This document shows, in pieces, positions 16,363 to 24,865 of a stretch of DNA of 64,000 bases. The DNA is from DATBLE01 sp050258035 (lineage in GTDB: Bacteria > Actinomycetota > Thermoleophilia > Gaiellales > Gaiellaceae). Under the pieces are notes generated by a model that was not told where the DNA came from, made no database searches, and saw only the letters and a program-made list of their open reading frames with translations. The position numbers and the translations under genes were made by a program. The first letter of the stretch is position 1, and each line of letters opens with the position of its first letter. Location of the stretch: contig JBLMYA010000056.1 in NCBI GenBank assembly GCA_050258035.1, forward strand, positions 9,419 through 73,418, written 5' to 3'.

Positions 16363-17012
16363 GCGACGAAGAGGCGCGCGAGGTCTACGCGGCGGCGCGG
16401 CTCGGGCAGAGCGTCACGCTCGGGTCGCGTCCCGCCGTCCTCGTCGTCGACTTCAGCTGCGGGTTCACCGATCCGGAGTGCACGCTCGGAGCGGACATGA
16501 CCGACGCGGTCGAGGCGACGAAGCGGTTGCTCGACGCCGCCAGGGCGAAGGCGATCCCCGTGATCTTCACGACGATCGGCTACGAGCCGAGCCTGAAGGA
16601 CGGCGGCCTCTGGCTGCAGAAGGTGCCGTCGCTCGGTGACCTCCAGATCGGCGGTCGCTGGGTGGAGATCGACCCGCGCCTCGAGTCTCGCGAGGACGAG
16701 ACGATCGTGCTCAAGAAGGGGGCGTCCGCATTCTTCGGCACCAACCTGCCGTCGATCCTGGTCTCCCAGGGAGTGGACTCGGTGATCCTCTGCGGGGCGA
16801 CCACGAGCGGATGCATCCGGGCGACGGCGATCGACCTGCTCCAGTACGGCTACCCGACGCTGGTCCCGCGGGAGTGCGTCGCCGACCGGGCGCAGGCGCC
16901 ACACGAGGCGAACCTGTTCGACATCAACGCCAAGTACGCGGACGTTGTGCCGCTCGACGACGTCCTCGAGTACGTCGAGAGCGTGCCGGGGACCGTCGGC
17001 GCGGCCGTGTGA
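16359..17012 (+). CDS. Isochorismatase-family cysteine hydrolase, N-carbamoylsarcosine amidase-like
   Basis: 217 residues with the isochorismatase-like triad: Asp31 (VLVVDFSCGFTD), Lys119/120 (LKKGASAFFGT) and Cys152 (CGATTSGCIRATA). The long N-terminus and SGCIRATA region resemble N-carbamoylsarcosine amidohydrolase, which cleaves an N-carbamoyl group to ammonia, CO2 and an amine. GTGA coupling to the dihydropyrimidinase gene supports sequential ring opening and decarbamoylation. Other family members (nicotinamidase, ureidoacrylate hydrolase) remain possible. Confidence 0.88.
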   Translation: MSDEEAREVYAAARLGQSVTLGSRPAVLVVDFSCGFTDPECTLGADMTDAVEATKRLLDAARAKAIPVIFTTIGYEPSLKDGGLWLQKVPSLGDLQIGGRWVEIDPRLESREDETIVLKKGASAFFGTNLPSILVSQGVDSVILCGATTSGCIRATAIDLLQYGYPTLVPRECVADRAQAPHEANLFDINAKYADVVPLDDVLEYVESVPGTVGAAV

Positions 17013-18070
17013 CGGCCCGGGTCGCGCTCCTCCCCGGGGACGGGGTCGGTCCGGAGGTGGTCGCCGAAGCGCGGCTGGCCGTCGACGCGCTCGGCCTCGG
17101 GATCGAGTGGACGGAGCTGCCCTGGGGCTCCGGCTACTGGCACGAGTACGGCCGGATGATGCCGGACGACTGGCGCGAGGCCCTCGCCGGCCACGCCGCG
17201 GTGCTGATGGGCGCGGTCGGCGACCCTTCCGTGCCCGACCACGTCTCGCTCTGGGGGCTGATCCTCGCGCTTCGGCAGCAGCTCGACCTCTGGGCGAACC
17301 TGCGCCCGGTGCGCCTGCTGGAGGGCATCCCGGGCCCGCTGGCCGGCCGCGGGCCCGCCGACGTCGACATGCTGTTCCTGCGCGAGAACACGGAGGGGGA
17401 GTACTCGGGTGTCGGCGGCCGAGCGCACCAGGGCCTGCCGTCGGAGGTGGGCATCGAGACGAGCGTCTTCACCCGCTCGGGCGTCGAGCGGGTGCTCCGT
17501 CACGCCTTCGAGCTGGCCGGCCGGCGGCGCGGGGTCGTCACGAGCGCGACCAAGTCGAACGCCTCCCGCTTCGGCTACGTGCTCTGGGACGAGATCGGCG
17601 ACGAGGTCGCCGCGGCCTTCCCCGGCGTGCGCTACGAACGCGTGCTCGTCGACGCGCTGGCGGCGCGGATGGTGCGCGACCCCACGAGCCTCGACGTGGT
17701 CGTCGCCTCGAACCTGTTCGGCGACATCCTCACCGACCTGGCGGCGGCGATCCAGGGCGGCATGGGCATGGCCGCGAGCGCCAACGTCGCCCCGGGCTCG
17801 GACGAACCGGGTCTCTTCGAGCCGGTGCACGGATCCGCGCCCGACATCGCCGGGCAGGGGATCGCGAACCCGGCGGGGGCGATCTGGAGCGCCGTGCTCC
17901 TGCTCGAGCACATCGGAGAGGGGAGCGCCGCACGCACGCTGATGGCCGCGCTCGAGGACGTCTGCCGGGAAGGGCCGCGGACGCGGGACGTGGGCGGCGA
18001 CGCGTCGACTCGCGCCGTGGGGGAGGCGGTCGCCGCGCGGGCGGCGGAGCTCAGCGCACGATCCCGATGA
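17009..18070 (+). CDS. Isocitrate/isopropylmalate/tartrate dehydrogenase family protein
   Basis: 353 residues, NAD(P)-dependent decarboxylating beta-hydroxyacid dehydrogenase family. The N-terminus ALLPGDGVGPEVV, the metal site SNLFGDILTDLAA and the cofactor loop FEPVHGSAPDIAGQG are intact. The length and KSNASRF region fit tartrate/isopropylmalate-type enzymes rather than leucine-specific ones; no leuABC genes adjoin. It starts with GTG inside the previous stop and its end overlaps the convergent transporter gene by 20 bases. It may oxidise a hydroxy-acid left after decarbamoylation or work with the fused aconitase at 18940 (inference). Confidence 0.87.
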   Translation: MTARVALLPGDGVGPEVVAEARLAVDALGLGIEWTELPWGSGYWHEYGRMMPDDWREALAGHAAVLMGAVGDPSVPDHVSLWGLILALRQQLDLWANLRPVRLLEGIPGPLAGRGPADVDMLFLRENTEGEYSGVGGRAHQGLPSEVGIETSVFTRSGVERVLRHAFELAGRRRGVVTSATKSNASRFGYVLWDEIGDEVAAAFPGVRYERVLVDALAARMVRDPTSLDVVVASNLFGDILTDLAAAIQGGMGMAASANVAPGSDEPGLFEPVHGSAPDIAGQGIANPAGAIWSAVLLLEHIGEGSAARTLMAALEDVCREGPRTRDVGGDASTRAVGEAVAARAAELSARSR

Positions 18071-18923
18071 TCGCGCCGCCGGCGACGACGAGCACGCCGG
18101 CACAGACGAGCCGCGGGCCGATCCGCTCGCTGTGCCGTCCGATCAGGAGGGCGGCGAAGAGCACCGCCCACAGCGACTGCGTCGCATTCAGCGGTGCGAC
18201 GATCGACACCCGGCCCCGGTCGAAGGCCTCCAGCAGGGAGGAGTAAGCGAGCCCGAGGATCACCCCTGCGAGTGCGAAGGCGGGCAGCGCCGCGCGCAGG
18301 TGCGCGTGCAGCGCCTCGCGCCGCCGGAGCAGCACGTAGACGAGGACGACCAGGAAGGAGCCGAGCAGCGCGGCGGCCGAGGCGGCGAGAGGCGGCGGAT
18401 GCGTGTCGCGGGCGGCCCAGCGGGCGACGTTGTCCCGGACGGCGAACAACGCCGCGCAGACGAGCGCGAGCACCGCGCCGACGGCGCGGAAGTGCTCCGG
18501 CCGCGACCGCTCGCGGACGAGCACGGCGCCGCCGGCGACCACGAGCACCGTCCCGAGCAGGAGCAGCGGCTGGAACGGCTCGCCGAGCAGCGCGAGCGCG
18601 ATCGCGACCGACATCAGCGGCGCGGTGCCGATCAGGATCGCGACGCGCGACGGCCCGATGTCGCGGATCGCGACGATGAAGAGGATCTGCGTCGTGCCCG
18701 GAACCAGCCCGCCGATCAGCAGGAACGGCCACAAGTCGCCGGGGTGTACGTCGCCGGCGGCAGCCGACCCGCTCGCGAGCGCCGCCGACACCAGGACGCC
18801 GATGCCGGTGACGACCAGCGCGCCGAGCACGGGGTCGCCCCCGCCGTGCAGGCCACGCCGGATGACGACCGCGAAGACGCCGAACAGCGCGCCCGCGAGC
18901 ACGGCGAAGAGGACGGCTCCCAA
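18051..18923 (-). CDS. EamA/DMT family transporter
   Basis: 290 residues with about ten hydrophobic helices in two EamA repeats (roughly 1-140 and 150-290). The conserved EamA pattern occurs at PSRVAILIGTAPLMSVAIAL and RVSIVAPLNATQSLWAVLF. A drug/metabolite-type exporter or importer in the cytoplasmic membrane; substrate unknown. Divergent from the aconitase gene with only 16 bases between the starts, so their promoters must lie in each other's coding sequence. Confidence 0.88.
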   Translation of the reverse strand: MGAVLFAVLAGALFGVFAVVIRRGLHGGGDPVLGALVVTGIGVLVSAALASGSAAAGDVHPGDLWPFLLIGGLVPGTTQILFIVAIRDIGPSRVAILIGTAPLMSVAIALALLGEPFQPLLLLGTVLVVAGGAVLVRERSRPEHFRAVGAVLALVCAALFAVRDNVARWAARDTHPPPLAASAAALLGSFLVVLVYVLLRRREALHAHLRAALPAFALAGVILGLAYSSLLEAFDRGRVSIVAPLNATQSLWAVLFAALLIGRHSERIGPRLVCAGVLVVAGGAIIGIVR

Positions 18924-18939
18924 GGATTACGCTCTCGCC

Positions 18940-20850
18940 GTGGCCGGCTCGCGGACGCTCACGGAGAAGATCATCTCCGAGCACCTCGTCGGAGGCTCGG
19001 AGGAGGAGATCGAGCTCCGGGTCGACCAGATCCTGCTCGAGGACGCGACCGGCACGATGGCCTGCCTCCAGTTCGAGCAGCTCGGCCTCGACCGGATCGC
19101 GGTCCCCACCGTCTCCTACGTCGACCACAACGTCCTCCAGTTCGACAACAAGAACCCCGAGGACCACGCGTACCTGCGGAGCTGGGCAGCGCGGTTCGGC
19201 GCGCTCTACTCGCGTCCGGGGAACGGGATCGCGCACTATCTCCACCTGGAGCGGTTCGCACGCCCGGGGTGGGTGCTCGTCGGTGCCGACAGCCACACGA
19301 CGATGGCGGGTGCGCTCGGGATGCTCGCGATCGGCGCGGGCGCGACCGAGGTCGCGGTCGCCATGGCCGGAAGGCCTTTCCCCGTCGAGCGCCCGGTCGT
19401 CGTCGGCGTCGAGCTGCGAGGCTCGCTGCCTGCCTGGGTGCAGTCGAAGGACATCGTCCTCGAGCTGCTGCGGCGGCGCGGCGTCCGGGGAGGCCGCGGG
19501 CGGATCTTCGAGTTCCACGGCGAGGGCGTGGCGACGCTGAGCGCGACCGACCGCGGGACGATCTGCAACATGGTCATGGAGACGGGGGCGACGACGGGGA
19601 TCTTCCCCGCCGACGAGCGGACGCGCGCATGGCTGGCGGGCCAGGGGCGGGAGGACGAGTTCGTCCCGCTGTCGGCTGACCCCGGCGCGGCCTACGGCGA
19701 GCAGGAGACGATCGAGCTCGGCGCGCTCGAGCCGTTGATCGCGCTGCCGTCGTCGCCGGGCAACGTCGTCCCGGTGCGGGAGGTCTCCGGGACGCCGACG
19801 AAGCAGGTGTGCGTCGGCAGCTCGGTCAACTCGTCGTTCGAGGATCTCGCCACCGTCGCCGCCGTCCTGCGCGGACGCTCGGTGCACCCGGATCTCGATC
19901 TCACCGTCACGCCCGGGTCCCGGCAGATCCTCGACACGATCGTGCGCGCCGGCGTGTACTCGGACCTGGTCGGCGCCGGAGCGCGCATGCTGGAGCCCGC
20001 GTGCGGTCCGTGCATCGGGATGGGCCAGGCGCCCGCCTCGGGCGCCGTCTCCGTCCGCACCTTCAACCGCAACTTCCCCGGCCGGAGCGGAACTCCCGGT
20101 GACCAGGTGTACCTGTGCTCGCCCGCGACGGCTGCGGCGACGGCGGTGCTCGGCGAGATCGCCGATCCGCGCCGGCTCGGCGAGCCGCCCGCGCTCGAGG
20201 CCCCGACCGGCGACCCGGCTCTGGACGACCGGCAGTTCGTCCCCCCTCCACGAGACGGGCGCGGGATCGAGCTCGTCAAGGGGACGAACATCGTCCCCCC
20301 ACCTGCCCCGTCGCCGGTGCCGGAGTCGGTCGCCGGACGCGTGCTGATCGTCGTCCCGGACGACGTCTCGACCGGCGACATGGCGCCGGACGGCGTGCTC
20401 GGGCTCGCGATCTGGTCGAACATCCCCGCCTGCGCCCGGCACATGTTCCGGCGCTTCGATCCCGAGTTCGCGGCGAGGGCCGAGGCCTGGGGCGGCGGCA
20501 TCGTCGTCGGCGGGCACAACTACGGCCAGGGCTCCTCCCGCGAGCAGGCCGCGTTCGCGGCCCTCCACCTCGGCGTCCGCGCGGTCGTCGCGAAGAGCTT
20601 CGCCCGGATCCACCGCTCGAACCTGATCGCCCAGGCGATCCCGCCTCTCGTCCTGGTCGACGAGCCTCCCGTCGAGGAGGGAGACGAGTGGCGGATCGAC
20701 GGGCTTGCCGAGGCCGTCGGCGCGGGCCGGCGCGAGGTCGTCGCCGTCACCCCGCGCGGTGAGGTCCGACTCGGGCTCGAGCTGACCGGCCGCGAGCGGG
20801 CGATCCTGCTCGCCGGCGGCCTGGTCTCCTACGCGCGCGAGAGCGTCTGA
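18940..20850 (+). CDS. Aconitase/isopropylmalate isomerase family, fused large and swivel domains
   Basis: 636 residues combining a LeuC-like 4Fe-4S domain and a LeuD-like swivel domain, the layout of short bacterial aconitases. Cluster ligands are Cys291 (VCVGSSVNSS), Cys355 and Cys358 (PACGPCIGMGQ). The swivel motif YGQGSSREQAAFAALHL is intact. It would isomerise a hydroxy-tricarboxylic or -dicarboxylic acid. An AAGGA ribosome site precedes the GTG at 18940. Being next to an isopropylmalate-dehydrogenase-like gene suggests a leucine- or homocitrate-like two-step on an unknown acid. Its end overlaps the convergent M20 gene by 22 bases. Confidence 0.88.
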   Translation: MAGSRTLTEKIISEHLVGGSEEEIELRVDQILLEDATGTMACLQFEQLGLDRIAVPTVSYVDHNVLQFDNKNPEDHAYLRSWAARFGALYSRPGNGIAHYLHLERFARPGWVLVGADSHTTMAGALGMLAIGAGATEVAVAMAGRPFPVERPVVVGVELRGSLPAWVQSKDIVLELLRRRGVRGGRGRIFEFHGEGVATLSATDRGTICNMVMETGATTGIFPADERTRAWLAGQGREDEFVPLSADPGAAYGEQETIELGALEPLIALPSSPGNVVPVREVSGTPTKQVCVGSSVNSSFEDLATVAAVLRGRSVHPDLDLTVTPGSRQILDTIVRAGVYSDLVGAGARMLEPACGPCIGMGQAPASGAVSVRTFNRNFPGRSGTPGDQVYLCSPATAAATAVLGEIADPRRLGEPPALEAPTGDPALDDRQFVPPPRDGRGIELVKGTNIVPPPAPSPVPESVAGRVLIVVPDDVSTGDMAPDGVLGLAIWSNIPACARHMFRRFDPEFAARAEAWGGGIVVGGHNYGQGSSREQAAFAALHLGVRAVVAKSFARIHRSNLIAQAIPPLVLVDEPPVEEGDEWRIDGLAEAVGAGRREVVAVTPRGEVRLGLELTGRERAILLAGGLVSYARESV

Positions 20851-22067
20851 ACGGCGTTCAGGATGATCTCCGCGGCGAGCGCGGCGTCGTACGGGTCGGC
20901 GTCCTCGTCGGGGTGGTGACTGATCCCGTCGCGGCACGGGACGAAGACCATGGCGGTGGGGACGCGGTCGGCGACGCACATCGTGTCGTGGGCGGCGCCC
21001 GAGTGCATCCGCATGTATGGCTCCCCGGTGGCAACCGACGCCTCCTCGAGGGCGGAGACGATCCGGCCGTCCATCGGCGTGGCCGGCAGGCTCTGCCGCT
21101 CGCGGTACTCGGCGCTCATCCCGCGCTTCCGCGCCGCATCGCCGGCGAAGGCCTCGATCTCGCGCGCGACGCCGCGGTAGGCGTCGTCGTCCGGGCCGCG
21201 GATGTCGAGGGAGAACCGGAGTCGCGCGGCGATCGCGTTGATGATCCCCGGGTCGACCTCGATCTCCCCGACGGTGCCGACCGTTCCCTTCCCGGCCGCG
21301 CGGGCGAGCCGCTCGAGCTCGATGACGCTCTCCGCGAGCGGCAGGGTCGGGTCGAGGCGGAAGTCCATCGGCGTCGCGCCCGCGTGGTCGCCGCGGCCGG
21401 TGACGGCGACGTCCGCGTGCACGTACCCGGCGATCGCGGTCACGAGGCCGATCCGGTTGCCGGTGTCCTGCAACACCCGCGCCTGCTCGATGTGCATCTC
21501 GATCCAGCCCGTGAGGTCGTCGATCACGTGCGCGCAGTCCCGCCAGCGTCCGGGCTCGTACCCCGCCTCCTGCGCGTGCTCCCAGAAGCTGCGGCTGTCG
21601 TCGATCGCGCGGAAGCGCTCCTTCAAATCCTCCTCGGAGACGCGCTGCGCCATGATCCGGCTGCCGAGCAGCATCTGGCCGAAGCCCGATCCTTCCTCCT
21701 CGAGCCACGAGATCAACTGCAACGGCAGGGCGTGGCCGAGCTCCTCGTTCAGCCGGCAGACCTCGAGCGCCGTCACCACTCCCATCGTCCCGTCGTAGCG
21801 CCCGCCGTTCCGGTTGGAATCGCAGTGCGAGCCGAGCCCGAACACGGGCTCCCCTTTCGGCCGGTTGCGGGCGGCGAGCGTCCCGACTGGATCCTGCTCG
21901 ACGGTGAAGCCGAGCGCCTCCAGCTCGCGGGTGAACCAGGCAAGCGTGTTCCGGTACACGTCGGTGTACGCGTACCGCCGGATCGCCTCGTCGGAGAGGG
22001 TGTAGTCGGGGCCGGAGAGCGTCTCGATGTCCCGCTCGATCCGCCGTGCGCTCTCCTCGCGGTTCAT
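20829..22067 (-). CDS. M20-family amidohydrolase (allantoate/N-carbamoyl-amino-acid hydrolase type)
   Basis: 412 residues of the M20/ArgE zinc-hydrolase family, allantoate amidohydrolase/beta-ureidopropionase branch. Metal ligands include His81 (GSHCDS), Asp92 (GRYDGTMGV), the Glu pair in LISWLEEEGSGF and His in WIEMHIEQARVLQ. The dimerisation and substrate loop carries GRGDHAGATPMDFR. These enzymes split N-carbamoyl or ureido groups, the step that follows ring opening by a dihydropyrimidinase or allantoinase. Divergent from the cyclodeaminase-like gene; the 5' region contains a GACTCTA/TAGAGTC inverted repeat. Confidence 0.9.
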   Translation of the reverse strand: MNREESARRIERDIETLSGPDYTLSDEAIRRYAYTDVYRNTLAWFTRELEALGFTVEQDPVGTLAARNRPKGEPVFGLGSHCDSNRNGGRYDGTMGVVTALEVCRLNEELGHALPLQLISWLEEEGSGFGQMLLGSRIMAQRVSEEDLKERFRAIDDSRSFWEHAQEAGYEPGRWRDCAHVIDDLTGWIEMHIEQARVLQDTGNRIGLVTAIAGYVHADVAVTGRGDHAGATPMDFRLDPTLPLAESVIELERLARAAGKGTVGTVGEIEVDPGIINAIAARLRFSLDIRGPDDDAYRGVAREIEAFAGDAARKRGMSAEYRERQSLPATPMDGRIVSALEEASVATGEPYMRMHSGAAHDTMCVADRVPTAMVFVPCRDGISHHPDEDADPYDAALAAEIILNAVQTLSRA

Positions 22068-22074
22068 CAGACGA

Positions 22075-22098
22075 GACTCTAGACCTTGTCGTAGAGTC
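22075..22098. promoter_or_regulatory. Inverted repeat between divergent M20 and cyclodeaminase-like genes
   Basis: GACTCTA (22075-22081) and TAGAGTC (22092-22098) form an exact 7-base inverted repeat with a 10-base spacer in the only intergenic DNA between the two divergent genes. It could be an operator controlling both, or a weak hairpin. Confidence 0.35.
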
Positions 22099-22154
22099 GG
22101 CCCATCGCGGAGAGCTGGCGGAACCGGAAGACGCTGATCCTCGGCTGGTCGGAC

Positions 22155-23117
22155 ATGGTCGGGCTCCTGAGCCCCGCCGAGTACGTCGACTGCGTCGAGC
22201 ACGCCTTCCGGATGCACGGGCTCGGGCGCGTCTACATGGAGCCCAAGGGGCACATCGTGCTCGACCGCTACCGCGGTGAGTGGGAGGTCATGCCCTCGTA
22301 CATCGAGGAGCCGGAGGCCGCGGCCTGCAAGTGGGTTTCGATCCGCGAGGAGAACGCGAGGTACGAGCTGCCCGCCGTCTTCTCGATCCTCGTCTACACG
22401 CATCCCGAGACCGGCTTCCCGCTCGCGATCTGCGACGGTTCCTTCCACACGCTGATGCGCACGGGCGCCTCCGCGGCCGTGTCCGCGAGGTGGCTCGCCC
22501 GGAAGGACTCGAAGGTGCTCGCGATCCTCGGCAGCGGCCTCGTCGGACGAGGGACACTGGCGACGTGCGACACGGTGTTCGACTGGGACGACGTCCGGGT
22601 CTGGAGCCGGACCCAGGAGTCGGTCGACCGGTTCCTGGCCGAGGAGGCGCCGAAGTACCCGCACCTGCGAATCGCCGGCACGACCGACGTGCGCACCGCG
22701 GTCGAGGGCGCCGACGTGATCGTCACCGGGACGCATGCGCGGGCGTGGATCGTCGACGATGCCTGGGTGAAGGACGGCGCCCACATCGCCGCTCTCGGGG
22801 CCGACCTGAAGGGCGAGCAGGAGATCGACCCTCGCACGCTCCTCCGCGGGAGGGTCCTCGTCGACGACATCAGGCAGTGTCGCGAGGACGGGGAGATCAA
22901 CGTCCCGCTCTCCGAGGGCCTGATCGGCGAGGACGACGTCGCCGGCGAGATCGGGAAGGTGATCTGCGGGGAGCTGGAAGGCCGGCAGTCGGACGACCAG
23001 GTGACGGTGTTCGACTCGACCGGGATCGCGCTCCAGGACTCGGCGACCGTGCCCCTCGAGTACGAGCGCGCGGTCGCGGCGGGCGTCGGCGTGGAGAAGA
23101 AGATGATCTCGACATGA
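22155..23117 (+). CDS. Ornithine cyclodeaminase/mu-crystallin family protein
   Basis: 320 residues from the ATG at 22155; NAD(P)-dependent fold with the Rossmann motif LAILGSGLVGRGTLATC and DDVRVWSRTQES. Family members act as ornithine or alanopine cyclodeaminases, imine reductases or amino-acid dehydrogenases. Homology appears to begin earlier: the preceding codons read LILGWSDM, a normal family N-terminus, but only ACG (22131) or CTG (22134) could start there before an in-frame stop at 22092. The stop forms an ATGA overlap with the next small gene. Confidence 0.85.
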   Translation: MVGLLSPAEYVDCVEHAFRMHGLGRVYMEPKGHIVLDRYRGEWEVMPSYIEEPEAAACKWVSIREENARYELPAVFSILVYTHPETGFPLAICDGSFHTLMRTGASAAVSARWLARKDSKVLAILGSGLVGRGTLATCDTVFDWDDVRVWSRTQESVDRFLAEEAPKYPHLRIAGTTDVRTAVEGADVIVTGTHARAWIVDDAWVKDGAHIAALGADLKGEQEIDPRTLLRGRVLVDDIRQCREDGEINVPLSEGLIGEDDVAGEIGKVICGELEGRQSDDQVTVFDSTGIALQDSATVPLEYERAVAAGVGVEKKMIST

Positions 23118-23395
23118 GGTACGCCGGCATCAGCTTCGAGGCGGACATGACCTCGGAGCAGGCGGCCGAGCTCGCCCGGCTGATGGAGGAGGGGCGCGCG
23201 ACCCGCCCCGAGGGCGTTGTCACCGCCCTGCTCGCGTACGGCGACGGTCACGGCCGGCTGCTCGCCGTGTGGCGCGACGCTGAGACGCTCGACCGCTACC
23301 TCGCCGAGGCGGACGTACCGCGCGGCACCGAGCTGATGCGGAAGATCGGGCTCGAGCCCGAGGTGCGCCGCTTCGACGTGCTCGACCTCGGCTAG
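23114..23395 (+). CDS. Small unknown protein, possible ferredoxin-like dimeric barrel
   Basis: 93 residues, not confidently recognised. The arrangement of a leading strand (RYAGISFEA), a helix (MTSEQAAELARLMEEG), then VVTALLAYGDGHGRLLAVWRD and a helix resembles muconolactone-isomerase-like or EthD-like small barrels. It is translationally coupled (ATGA) to the cyclodeaminase-like gene and overlaps the convergent DsbA-like gene by four bases. Function unknown; an accessory isomerase for the upstream enzyme's product is possible. Confidence 0.7.
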   Translation: MRYAGISFEADMTSEQAAELARLMEEGRATRPEGVVTALLAYGDGHGRLLAVWRDAETLDRYLAEADVPRGTELMRKIGLEPEVRRFDVLDLG

Positions 23396-23982
23396 GCGGA
23401 TCGAGGCACGAGCGGCTCGCCCCGCCGGAGGCGCTCGAGCCCGCCCATTCCCCAGTGGGTCGACCCGTCGGCCGCCAGGAGCGAGGGAACGCCTCTGACG
23501 CCGGCGGCCTCGGCGTCGGCCCGGATCGCGGCGATCCGGCGGAACCGCTCGGGGTCGTAGGCGGCGGCGACCGCTCCTTCCGGGTCGAGGTCGGCACGCG
23601 TGGCCGCGCGGGCGATCTGGGCGTCCGTGGCGATGTCCTCGCCCTCGCAGAAGAAGGCCTCGTAGAGCGCGTGCTTGAACGGGCGCAGGCGCCCGTGGTC
23701 ACCGGCCCACAGGCAGGCGGCGAGCGGGAGCGTCGAACGAGGCTGGTGGCGGGGCAGGTGGATCTCGATCTCCATCGCCTGCGCACGTGCGTACACGTTC
23801 ACGGTCCAGTCGGTCCGCAGGTGGTCTCCGCGCACCTCGAGCAACGGCCGAGGCGCGGGCCGGAGCTCGAACGGCAGCCACTCGACCTCGACCTCGCCCG
23901 CGTCCTCGGCCGCCTCGACGACGTGGGACTCCATGTACGAGTACGGGCAGACGACGTCGTAGTAGAAGCGGGCGCTGGTCAT
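23392..23982 (-). CDS. DsbA-family protein, FrnE/2-hydroxychromene-2-carboxylate isomerase-like
   Basis: 196 residues with a thioredoxin-fold start RFYYDVVCPYSYMES; Cys12 begins a CPYS motif in place of the CxxC of true oxidases, as in FrnE-like and glutathione-kappa-like members. The cis-Pro loop is GVRGVPSLLAADG. It lacks a signal peptide, so it acts in the cytoplasm. The ATG is five bases from operator candidate 4, opposite the nitrilase-family gene, suggesting shared control. Role unknown: thiol isomerase or aromatic-compound isomerase. Confidence 0.8.
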   Translation of the reverse strand: MTSARFYYDVVCPYSYMESHVVEAAEDAGEVEVEWLPFELRPAPRPLLEVRGDHLRTDWTVNVYARAQAMEIEIHLPRHQPRSTLPLAACLWAGDHGRLRPFKHALYEAFFCEGEDIATDAQIARAATRADLDPEGAVAAAYDPERFRRIAAIRADAEAAGVRGVPSLLAADGSTHWGMGGLERLRRGEPLVPRSA

Positions 23983-23986
23983 CCGA

Positions 23987-23997
23987 ATGTCAGACTA
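23987..23997. promoter_or_regulatory. Operator candidate 4
   Basis: ATGTCAGACTA on the + strand; read in reverse it gives TTAGTCTGACATTCGG, matching the flanks of the other three sites (TTA on one side, TTCGG on the other). It lies in the 28-base gap between the divergent DsbA-like and carbon-nitrogen-hydrolase genes and would cover both promoters. Confidence 0.45.
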
Positions 23998-24010
23998 ATA
24001 GACTCGCCCT

Positions 24011-24865
24011 GTGACGAAAGTCGCGGTTGCCCAGCTCGATCCGAAACTCGGCGAGCCGGAGCGGAACCTGGAGATCTGCCTCGGGCGGCTCGAGGAGGCG
24101 GCGGCGGCCGGCGCCGAGCTGCTCGTCCTGCCCGAGTGCGCGATCCCCGGCTACATGTTCGAGAGCCTGGAGGAGGGAATGGAGTTCGCCGAGGAGGTGC
24201 CCGGCCCTTCCGTCGAGACGCTCGAGCGGGAGTGCGCGCGTCTGGGGATGCATGCGGTCTGCGGGTTGCTCGAGCGCGACGGCGACCGGCTCCGCAACGC
24301 CGCCGTGCTCGTCGGGCCGGAGGGTCTGGTCGGCACCTACTGGAAGACCCATCTGCCGTTTTTGGGGGTCGACCGCTTCACCACCCCCGGCGACGAGCTC
24401 CACGTCTGGGACACGGGACTCGGCCGGATCGGCGTCGAGATCTGCTACGACCTCCGCTTCCCCGAGGTGACGCGTACGCTCGCGCTTCACGGCGCCGACC
24501 TCGTCGCCCATCCGACGAACTTCCCGACGGCGGCGAAGGTGCAGACGGAGGTGATCACCCTCGCACGGGCGGCGGAGAACCGCATCTACCTGCTGACCGC
24601 GAACCGCGTCGGGAAGGAGCGGTGGGGAGAGTTCTGCGGCCGGAGCCAGATCGTCGACCCGTACGGGGTTCGCCTCGCCGAGGCGGATCCGACCGAAGAG
24701 GTGCTGCTCGTCGGCGAGGTCGATCTCGAGAAGGCGCGGGACAAGGACTACGTGATTCCGGGCGAGTACGAGCTCTACCTGTTCGGCCACCGGCGGCCGG
24801 AGCTCTACGGCGCGCTCGTCGAGGAGCTGCAGACCGCCGACGCACAAGGAGGGCACCGTGAGTGA
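24011..24865 (+). CDS. Carbon-nitrogen hydrolase (nitrilase superfamily)
   Basis: 284 residues with the Glu-Lys-Cys triad: Glu42 (LLVLPECAIPGY), Lys112 (GTYWKTHLP) and Cys145 (GVEICYDLRFPE). The presence of Asp-Leu-Arg after the cysteine fits amidases and N-carbamoyl-D-amino-acid or omega-amidase branches rather than true nitrilases. It hydrolyses a C-N bond in the cytoplasm. GTG start 14 bases after operator candidate 4; the end overlaps the cyclase start by eight bases, indicating a two-gene operon. Confidence 0.88.
   Translation: MTKVAVAQLDPKLGEPERNLEICLGRLEEAAAAGAELLVLPECAIPGYMFESLEEGMEFAEEVPGPSVETLERECARLGMHAVCGLLERDGDRLRNAAVLVGPEGLVGTYWKTHLPFLGVDRFTTPGDELHVWDTGLGRIGVEICYDLRFPEVTRTLALHGADLVAHPTNFPTAAKVQTEVITLARAAENRIYLLTANRVGKERWGEFCGRSQIVDPYGVRLAEADPTEEVLLVGEVDLEKARDKDYVIPGEYELYLFGHRRPELYGALVEELQTADAQGGHRE

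Noticed and set aside
17632..21708. Minus-strand open frame of over 1,300 codons across the transporter and aconitase genes
   Set aside because: Composition is Arg/Ala-rich and motif-free; it covers recognised genes on both strands in their proper frames.
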